This document shows positions 34,601-44,700 of a DNA stretch of 64,000 nt, in pieces (position 1 is the first letter of the stretch; every line of letters starts with the position of its first letter). The notes beneath the pieces were generated by a model that was not told where the DNA came from, ran no database searches, and saw only the letters and a list, made by a program, of their open reading frames with translations. The translations under genes and the position numbers were made by a program. Source of the stretch: Capniomyces stellatus (taxonomy: Eukaryota > Kickxellomycota > Harpellomycetes > Harpellales > Legeriomycetaceae); NCBI GenBank assembly GCA_001661515.1, contig LUVW01000020.1, forward strand, positions 248,001-312,000, given 5' to 3'.

Positions 34601-35288
34601 CTTGAGCGTGGAGGAGCACTTGTACTTTTATGCAAGGCTTAAGGGAACGCGGCCAGAAAACGAGGAGGCGTATGTGTACGAGGCGTTGGACAGCGTTGAC
34701 CTTGTTCCGTTTAAGGATCGGATGTCAAAGAATTTGTCGGGGGGACAGAGGCGGCGGTTGAGTTTGGCGATAGCGTTTATTGGGAGGCCAGCGGTGGTGT
34801 TCCTTGACGAGCCAACAACGGGGCTGGACCCAGAGGTGCGGCGTACGGTGTGGGACGTGATAAACAGGTACCGGGAGACAACGAGCATAGTGATTACAAC
34901 GCATAGCATGGAGGAGGCGGAGGTGCTGTGCGATTGGATTGGGATTATGGCAAACGGAACGCTGAGATGTTTGGGGTCGCAGCTGAGGTTGAAGCAGCTG
35001 TACGGTAGCGGGTTTTTGCTGACGGTTTCGGCGAATGAGCGTGCAATGGCAGACGTGATAAAGTATATTGAGGATATGCTGCCTAAAAGTGCGCGGATGA
35101 TAGATGACTTCAACAACATGGCGTCGTGGGAGTTTCCGCCTGAGCCTGGGCTTGTATCGTTTCTGTTTGAACGGATTTGCGAGGATAAGAAGATGTATGG
35201 GATCAATGACTGGGGAATCAGCCAAACAACGCTTGACGAGGTGTTTATGAGAGTTTTGAAGGAGAGCGATGCTGAGGCTATTTTGTAG
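31642..35288 (+). CDS. Half-size ABCA-type ABC transporter, right (inverted) copy, interrupted by an N gap
   Basis: Exons 31642-32144 and 32263-35288, with the same 118-nt intron as the left copy (one base different). The sequence is missing between 33076 and 34028; by comparison with the left copy about 562 coding bases covering most of the membrane segments belong there. The visible parts are otherwise full: N-terminal helix and loop, last membrane segment, Walker A GTNGAGKTST, signature LSGGQRRRLSLA, Walker B and H-loop. Differences from the left copy: five residues in the loop near 120-140 (KTFYQT versus STHYMV, and P/L) and, in the NBD just after the H-loop, CDWIG where the left copy and the family have CDRIG. 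Likely a functional paralogue by very recent duplication, though the Trp change may affect it. Confidence 0.87.
33076..34028. other. Assembly gap of 953 N
   Basis: Run of Ns inside the right ABCA gene. Bases expected from the left copy number about 562, so the gap length is not exact or extra DNA is present; as written, the gap breaks the reading frame. Confidence 0.98.
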
Positions 35289-35733
35289 GGTGGGGGGATG
35301 TTGTTTGTATTATAGTTCTTGTTGATGTTTTTAATCTACTGTTTACAATTGCAACTATTGGGCGCATTTCCATTTCCATTTTCATTTTATCTGTTGATTT
35401 TTAGAGCAAACAATAAAGTGGATCAATTTCTTAACTTTATGTGAGTGTAATCAAGTGAAATTCAGACTTTTGTTGTAGGCAAAATTTTTTTTTTTTGTAT
35501 CTTCAAGTTTAAACAGTAAAATATAATTATAAACGTTTAATTAGACTAATTAAATCGAGTTTTGGGTTATAATGAATTTAAAAGTTAGATTAAACAGAAA
35601 AGAAATAGTAAAATAATAAATAAATGATAGTGATCAAATTTATCATAATCAAAAAGAAAAAGAAATACAGAGATTAAAACAAAAGAAGAATAAGAACAAG
35701 AAAAAGAAAAAGCCACACTCCACCATCAACAGT
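35289..35733. other. Intergenic, convergent 3' ends
   Basis: Between the right ABCA gene and the 3' end of the giant gene. A-rich AAGAAAAAG runs at 35650-35712. No gene seen. Confidence 0.65.
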
Positions 35734-38700
35734 TTAGTTTATGCTTCTAACCATTCCACCAATTTGTCCGAGTCCAATAATATCGTTTCCTCCAGACAAC
35801 CGAGAACCGCTAGTAGACAAACCGACACCATTACCAGCAACACCAGAATCAGCTGTCACACCGACCAAGTCTTCAAACTGACCGGCAATCAATGTACCAC
35901 CAGCATTGTTACTGGTGAGCTGGTCCGAGTACTGCACGGTTGGATCGACTTCAACTTCTTCCTCAACATCAAACAACCAATGGTACTGCAATATCAAGTT
36001 CTTGACTATACTCTGCGCCTGACCAAGGTTGGACATTGCTAGCACAAAGTTCGAGTCCCCTGGCGGCGGATGCAGCAGGCTTGGACCAAACACCAGTGCC
36101 AAATTGGAGCCGTACATGTGGTTGACCTCCTCGTAATCCGTGACCCGCTCCAAGTGCTCCACCAACGCCTTGAGCACGACAAAGTTGCGCTGTGGCAATG
36201 CACCAATCAAATCCTTGATCGCCCACAACCGCTCGTCGTAGTCGTTTATGTCTGCAGCGTTGATAAACCCAGTGTAGAGATTGAATGGGATCAGTGGTTC
36301 TGGCAAATCCCGCAAAAACTGCTTCAACACCCCTGCAACCACATTGATGTCTGCAAAAGTGTCTGGACTAATGTCAATTCCACTCGCATCGTTGTTGAAC
36401 ATTGCGCGTAGTTTTGACACCTCGCTTGCACTGCCTGACACTCGGTATATACCGACCTCGTTTAGCCCACGTTTTTCGATTTCGGATATGCATCTGGTTA
36501 GCACAACTGGCGGTATTTGCGGGTCGGGCATAAGAGCGGTCAAGTCGGCGCCAAACGCACGGGATTTGCTCTTGGCTATGCTAGTGTTTTGAGATTGCTT
36601 TTGGTGCTTGTTTGTGAAAGATGAGGCTCCATGGATGCTGTTTGGGCTGGCTGATATTCCGTTGCCCATAAAGTAGTTTGATAGGGGCGAGCTGTTTGTG
36701 TTTGTGACAGAAGCAGAGGCAGAGGCAGAGGCAGAGGCTTGGTTTCCTGATCCGGGCTGGATTGGGTAATGTCTCAGGTCCAAAGAGTTGTTGGAGTCGA
36801 TGTTTATTGGTGAACTGATGCTTCCCCGCTTCTTTGCCTCTTGGACAAACAGAGTCAGTCTTCGGGCAGCGGCCTCGGTGGCAGCATCCCGCATCGCAAC
36901 AATCCAGTCGTCTAGCTCAGACTCACTTGGTGCCTGCAAAAAGTGCTGTCCACCTTCTTCAGTAACGATTCTGAAAACAAAGTCGCGTTTGATGTTTTGT
37001 TCAATTGTTATTGTTGAATTGATTAGATTGATTACGTTGGCCGGTTTTTGGCTGTTTGCACTAGGATTTGTATTTGTACGTGTGATTGTGTGTGCATTTG
37101 TGTGTGTATTTGCATTTGACTCGTTGCTTTGGCTGGTTACGTAGTTGCTATTGATGCTGCTTTCTCTGTTTGGGATTGTCACCGACTGTTTTATAGCTAC
37201 TCCGTCTAATGATTGACCTGATCCTTTGGCAAACAGATTGCTGCCGCTATTAGTTCTGCGGATGTTATCTGTTGAGTTGTTTGGGTCAAAACTACTATTT
37301 GGTTGGTTTTGCGTTTGAAGCAAGTTTGCATCCTGGTAATCGCTAGAACTGTGTTTAATTGGGCTAGAGTTGATTCCGTTTATTTGGGATTGGTTGCTAA
37401 TGTTGTTATTGTTGCTGGAGCTGCTATCATATCCAGTACTTGTGGTGTTGAATGGGGCTGTTGAGAGAATTGACGCATTATCAGTACTGTTTGAAATGAT
37501 ATCATATTCCACAGCAATGTTGTTTCTGTTCGCATCGTTTGCAGATTCTGTGCTAGTGCTGTTGCTTGAGTTGGTGTTGATATCGTTGTGGATGTTGATG
37601 CTGCTGTTGCTGTTGTTGTTGTTGAACTCGACTTTGTTCATCAGGTTGGTCATCTTTAGTAGCGGCTGGTTCTTGGCGTTTCTTTGCTGCTGCTCCTTGA
37701 GTTGTTTTCTGAGAAGTTTGGTTCGTTCGTTTTCGATTTTCTCAAGTAACTGCTTTCTATCGCGGTACTCTTTCTCCATCCGCTGTCGTTCAAGAGATTC
37801 GTGCCGTTGTTTTTCCTGCTCGTCCTGGACAAGTCTGCTGAACGGCTTGACCAACGAAATCACTATTCCACTCTGGCCTGAATTTGCTGCCATCAAGTAG
37901 TTAAACAAACGGCCCGAGTTTGTGTTGCTGCCTGTACTCGAGTTGCTTGGCTGCAAGTGCTGCTGCGCTGTATTTAGACTTGGTTGTCCGGTACTGTTGC
38001 CACCAAAGCTGTTGTTCACAATCCCAATGTTTACATATTCGCTGTTTGTGTTTGAATCCAAAACTATCCTGGCTCCGCTGTTTGATCCTAGCCCTAAGCT
38101 TGGGTTGCTGTTAGCCAGTAAAACGGTGTCTCTTGAGTTTGTTGCCAATTTCGTCTTGCTGGAATTACTGGTAGTGCCGTACTCTTTGGACTCGGGGCTG
38201 AGCTTCGAAAAGGTGTTTGCGACTCCGTTACTTCCTGGTTTCTGGGTCTGACTACTGCCAATTGAATTGAATAGGTTGTTTTGGATGAGATGTGGTGAGA
38301 TTGTCACACTTCTCGTTGACCGAGGTGCTGGCGAAAAGCTTTTGCTAGCACTAGCACCGATTGACCCACCAGCGCCTATATTTCCCAGGTTTATTTTGGC
38401 GTTTGCAGTATTGTTGTTGCTAATTCCAGCTAGATAGTTGTTTTGAGCCAAATTGCTTTTGCTCTTTGTGATCCTTGATCCAAGCATCCGGATTTTGTTA
38501 CTGGCTAATGAGTTTGAACCACCCAAGAACCCACTGCCACCAATATTACTGCTTCCAGCGTTACTACTACTACCACTACTGTTGTTATTGCTAGCGTTGT
38601 TATTGTTGTTATTATTGGTACCGCTAACTCCCAAGTTAATGCCTTTGTTTACACTGTTCTTTTCATATGCTGGGGTTTGGTTCAAGTAGTTGTAAGAGTT

Positions 38701-41700
38701 TGTGACCTGTTGATTGTAACTACACGACATGTCAGGTTGAACTGACGAGGTGTAGTTACCACTGTTACCACTGTTGTTGCTGCTGTGGTTGTTATTGTTT
38801 ATGGACTCGGCATATAAAGGAACCGTGTTCTCTTCATTGGCCAACGATTTTAACTGCTTAAAAGTGTACAGGAACCCAGACAATTGGGCCTTCATCGTTG
38901 ACAAGTCGATTCTCTGGACTACTGGTAGAGCAACAGAGTCTACACATCGCTCAGAAAGTTGGTAGCAAACACCCATCATCATATGGACGTTTTGTCTTTT
39001 GTTAAAGTTGATTAGCTGTTGCTGTTGCCCATTGGCTTGAGGAATTTCAACTAGGTCAGGCGAGTCGTAGCACAAGCTAATGATGTTTTCCAGCAACCAT
39101 CCAACACAAGGAACGAAAAAGTCCTCGTTTATTGGAATGTTGTCGGATGATTGGAAGTTCATTGCATCAAAATCTGCCATCTCGCTGGTTGGTATCATTG
39201 CTTCGCCCGTAATAAGCGCGCTTTTTGAATGGAACCACCGATCAAAGGACCAGTCCCTGACACCCTTCAAAAGCAACTCCAATGTCGACAATGTCACGTG
39301 GTGATCAACTGCTATCTGGTTCCAAGCTCTAGTAAACATCCTAGATTCTGGACTTACCAAAGCCGACGCAATCGACCGCTCAACAAACGAAGGAACGTAC
39401 CTGCTGTCCCGGTTGTTTGATGCTCTTCTGGCCGACCTGCGGTGAGGCAATTTTGCTTGCTTCCCGCTGCTTGAGTTTCCAGTGGCGTTGGCCGCACTCC
39501 CACTCCCACTGCCAGGATTTGCTGGTGTTGTTGGTGCTGAACCCGTGTTTGTGCTGAGACTTGTTGTTGAATTGCTGTTTGAAGAAGAAAATCCTCTATT
39601 TCGACTGTTACTCATCTTGTGGCCCATTCCTGAGGATCCCGAGTTCAACGGGCCACCCCTTCTTGACCCAGCAATGTTTGTGTTCAGTTCGTTTCCGCCA
39701 ACGCTAAAGCCCAGACTTGGCGACAAGTTGGAGTGTGGCTGTGAGGACAATGCCGCCTCAAATGCCCGTGACGCGCTTTGTTCCTTGATTGTCCTGCATA
39801 GATGAATAATGTACAAGAAGAACTTTATTCGGTGCAGTCTTTCTGCTAAATCTATCTTTGTGTCTGCAATCTGCTGGATAGCCCACATCCGAATGCAGCT
39901 GTGAAGCTTCAGCAGGTTCTGGATCGAGTTTGGCATAAACCCAACAAGTGCATTACTGTCGCTGCTGTTGCCCCCACTACCCCCGCTGCTGCTATTAATG
40001 CTGCTGCCCGAGTTGGCGTTTGCCGAGTCGTTTGAAACTGACGAGCGGCTGCCAAGACTGTTGATCAGCGATATTCCAATCGAGTTTCTGTACCTAGCCG
40101 TGATGTTCTTGTCCTTGGTCACATTTGCCTCCATGCTGTTTGTTCTCCTTGACGTGTGTCCAAGCACCTGGTATATATCCGAAATCGTCAAGTCTTCCTC
40201 CGAGTACCCGCCCGACCGCTTTGAAGGGTACCACGGCATAGGAACCCGGGTTTGCGCTTCCAAATAGCTAAACGTATTGTGCCAGTCCCTCTGCGCACAC
40301 ATCGAAAAGTGTGTCTGCACAAGCCTGTTTAGCGCAGATAACACCTCCATTGGACTGAGATCATCTATCAAAAACATATTTGTGCTGCTCCCCCCAGCTA
40401 CGTCAGGACCACGCTGCTGCGTCTTTGGCTCCAGCGGCATTTGGGCGGGAAGCACCAGCGACTCTTGCCTTTGCTTGAGCCGAATCAGCTTTTCGTCCAT
40501 TTTCTGGCCCAGCTCCAGCCTGTTTGAAAGAACTACTTCGCTCAGTGAAAAGCCTGATGGTGACAGAGTCTTTATAAGTGCAAACTTCTGCAGCGAGTCA
40601 ACTCTTGCCATCAGCCTCAGCACCGTTTGCAAACAAATCTCGTTTCCTCCATCCGTGTGCGCTTGCAAACTCAAACCCTCCAGCCTGTTTATCGTCTGCT
40701 CAATCATGCATCCCTCATCTCGGTACATGTCACCATCAACTGCCTCCAACACACTCATATTCTTGAAACATCCCGAGTGCCCACTAGCACCGTTTGTCCC
40801 AACTAACCCAGTATTGCTAAACCCACGCTTCAGCTCCTCCAAGTGGCCCATCAACCTCTGCAAAAACGCCAACGCGTCCTGTCTCAACGACAAATTCTCC
40901 ATAAAGTCCTCAATAAACACACTTGACCACTCGTAAAGCATGTCCAAACACCTCCCCACTATCACTGGGCTATTCATCTTCAACACTCCTTCGCTATCCT
41001 CGCTGAAACACACAAGCTGCATATGGCTCATGATGTCCAAATCCACACAAAAGTGTCTATACGTAGCCAAAAATGCCCGCAAAAACGCCATTCTTTCTAT
41101 CGATAGCTTTGGCGAGTTACCCGTTGTCAACAGCACTGGCTCGTTTGAATCTGGACTTGATGACACACCGTCAACAAAGTCCAGCCCCTCCAACGCTACT
41201 CGCAGCAGCTGAGTCACGTTTCCCGCCTCAACCTGCACAAAGAACCCAATTGGCTTTGATACGTCCTCCATCAAATTGGAACTGCTCATTCCAGAAATTC
41301 CTGCCAACAGGTTCAGGCTCCCGATGCTGCCTGCCGAGTTCAACCCTGATTGACTTGTTGAATTTACATTTCCTGCAGTCGAAGCCAGATTAGTATTGAT
41401 GCTCATGTTGATTGCTGATGATGATGCTGTATTGTTACCGCTATTGCTGGTATTGAAACTTGTATCTACACTGTTGTTGTTGTTTCCGTTGTTGCTGCTG
41501 GTGGTGTTTGGTGATGGTTGCTGGCTGGTTGCTGATTGGTCAGCGTTAACTCCAGCGCTGCTGTTGTTTAGATATGCTGCAAACGAGTTGCTGTTGCGTC
41601 GGCTGGACATGCTGCTACGTCGGCTGTCAATGCTAGTTCGCCGTGATGGACGGATTTCGATTGTTGCATACTGGACCTTCAGAACTCGAAGAACCAACTC

Positions 41701-44700
41701 ACCATTAAGAGCATACACCGATCCGCCAACATGAGAAGTGTTGCTTTTGAACAGGTCGTTTCCTGACCCAATGGAGCCATAAGGAACTCTGTTTTCTCTC
41801 TCTTTTTTAATTTCTCTTTCGCGGTCAGCAGCTTTAACCTTTTCGCTTTCCGCTGACTCGCTTTGGCTTTGGCTTTGGCTTTGGCTTTGGCTTTGGCTTT
41901 GGCTCTCACTTTGATTCTCACTGTTGTTGCCGTTACCGCTATCTTTATTGCTTCTACCTTTACCATGAACCACATTTTGGCCCTTATTCTCCTTACCAGC
42001 ATCGCCACTACGCACATCATCCAGCTTGTTTCCTGGCTTCTCTGTCTTACCAAGACTCAACTCCTTGCTTGTGATGTCTGGGAACTCAAAAAACGTCTCC
42101 AAGGACCTTGGAATCGACTGGCTTCTTCGATGCGGAGCTGGAAAGTCTAGCAGAAATCCAGACCCCGATGGCTCCAGCTGTGTAATTGAATCCTGTGTCG
42201 TATGCCCACGCACTCTGCTGTACGCAGACACCAAGGCCGGATGTGTGCCTGAAACTGGGGAACCTTCCAGAGTTAGTGGCAACAACGAAATCGGCTCCAG
42301 AGAAGGCAGCGTCAAAGAGATCCTTTTTGACAGATCACTGCCTTTATTCTCTTTTTTAAACGCTTCTAGTCCTGGCTGCGCTACAAGGCTATTGGTCTGC
42401 TCGCTCGCCGCTGATTTCTGGTGATTCCTGGTGTACTTTGCTCCCTTGAAGTCTGTTCTAGAATCTGTCATATTAGACCCAACTACATAATCCGGAAACT
42501 TTGCCACCGCTTTTGAGTCGATAGGATTGCTGTTCCTGTTCTTCTTGCTGTTACTGCTGCTGACAACACTCTTGGATAATTTGCTGCCATTAGTACTGGC
42601 AACGGTGGTTGTTGCTGCAGGCTTTAGAAGCTTGCTTTCAGCTTTTGAGCCAGGTTTGGCGCCCTTGGTTTTCCAAACATTGCTTGATGTCCGCTTCAAA
42701 GGGTTGATCCATTGCAGCACGTTGGTTGATGGAACGATTTCGGGACACACCAGAGGCAGTATCGCTGCTGTGGACAGCCTCAGTCCCTTTTCTGTCCTTA
42801 CTGTTGCCACCTTGCCAACCAACCCGCTCTTCAAGGCCTCTTCTTCAGCCAGGTCTGCAAATATCATTTCGTCATACAAGTCCGTGATGGATGGCTCGCA
42901 CTGCAGCGACTGCGCCAGCAAATACTGGATGTTGTAGTTTATGTTGAGCTTTGAAGACTCCTTATCGAAAAACAGAATCGACGAGTTGGCAAGGTTCTTA
43001 AAGTACGTTTGCACTTCAGGAATCACCACCAAAGCCGCAGAGTCGGTAAATGTTCTTGTTTTGGCTCTGCTGCTTTTCACCACGTTTATACTGTCGCTGC
43101 TGGATAGCAACTGACATTCAGCTGCACTCTGACCCTGCAATCCCTCAGCTTGGCCATACTCTGAGTCCATCAAGCACTGCTGTAACCTTGACAACTGCTC
43201 GTTGCGGCTGTTGCTGCTTGCTTTCAGCTGGCTAACTGCATCTTTGGCCACCGTATACATTCTGCGATACCTAACAAACAACACATCACCTTCTGAAACA
43301 AAGTCAGCATGGCTACTGCCGCCATTCAGTCGTCTGACCGCTGTCTGTCCAGCCCTTTCCACGCCGTGTCTGATTAGTCCATACAACGGCAAAGGCGTTC
43401 TGATCTTTTTGTTCTCTGGCTCAATAACCAACGGCTGCAGCGGCTTGTCGTCCTTATACACGCTGTCCAGGCTTGCTGTGTAGAGCCCATTCTCAAGCAA
43501 CACTGGAATCCACTCGTTCACCACCAACACCTTCCACTCTAGCGGAACCAAACTCCAAGTCTCCCGCAGCCTTGCTATCGCCGACGAAGTCACAGCCAAA
43601 GCTATAGCTGCCCAAGAAATCGCATCTCCCAAAATCCGGCTCGACTCGCCGACCTTTATCCAATGCAACAGCACCGCGCCTCTCTGCACCGAGTTTGATG
43701 CAGGAAGCTCCACCAGCAAGTGGTGGCATACCAGCCGCGTAAAGAAGTGGGGCTGATCAATAGTGAAAAACACAGATATTGCCGACTCAACCTTCAACTC
43801 CCGAGTTTTAGCCAGCTCAACATCTCCAAACGCCCCCTCAGCCGACAGATTCTGCGCATTTTGCCTTCTAAACACTGTCGATGCCTGGCTGCCTCCATCT
43901 CTTTCGTGGCTTGACGCCCTCATTGTCAGCAGACTTGGAAGTGCGTTTTTGTCCTTTTGTGCAACTGTTGGACGCGACAAATACTGTTTAACCTGCAAAA
44001 CATCCACATCCACAAGAATCTCTGCATGAAACAGGTACGCCTGTTGCGCCAGCTCTACCGGGTCCACCTTTATCAGTACTCCTGGCGACAATCCTGTCAG
44101 CCCCAGTCGATGGTGCTCCCCTTTAAGCTTGGAAACGTCGTTGCTAGCCTTTTTCTCAGCCCCATTCTTGCCAGCGTAGTCAAGTGCCTGCCCCAATAAC
44201 TCGCTTTTATTTACATTTGAACTGACTCTTATCGTTGGGCTTGGCAGACTCCCTTTGTTTTCGGCTGCCTGTGCCAACTTTTCGTACCTCGACGCCACCG
44301 CATACCTGCTAACTTGCTGCGATTCCATCGATACCATCCCTTCCATCTCCTCCGTCAGCTCCTCGCACTCCTTGGCGCGCGCCTGCACTGACTTGAATAC
44401 CCGGTCAACTATCAGCTTGAGGCTCTCGATCTGACTTTCGTTGTACTGGAACGCATAGTACCTGCATAGCTGAGAAATCAGGTAGAACAGCTTGTCAATG
44501 TACGCTGCACTTTCTGTCTGTGAAAAGTCAATCAGGTGCGAAAGCCTTTCCACTTCGCCCAAAAACTCTTCGTTCTTTACAAACTGATCGTAAGTCGCAA
44601 CAAGCGCAACAATAAACCCTTGACTCGCTGGCTCCATTTTGCCACTTGAAAATATCGCCTCATGGATCAGAGCCTGCACTGGGCCCCCTATAACCTCCCC

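Larger units (their letters stand above)
31594..35337. repeat. Right arm of a large inverted repeat (partner about 7889-12520)
   Basis: Holds the whole right ABCA gene plus about 48 bases upstream of its ATG and about 45 bases after its stop. Compared with the left arm it shows only scattered single-base differences apart from one dense patch at 32001-32048. Spacer between arms is about 19 kb. Confidence 0.85.

Noticed and set aside
31594..35337. Inverted ABCA copies as the ends of a composite transposon
   Set aside because: No transposase, no terminal inverted repeat beyond gene homology, and no target-site duplication visible at the arm boundaries.
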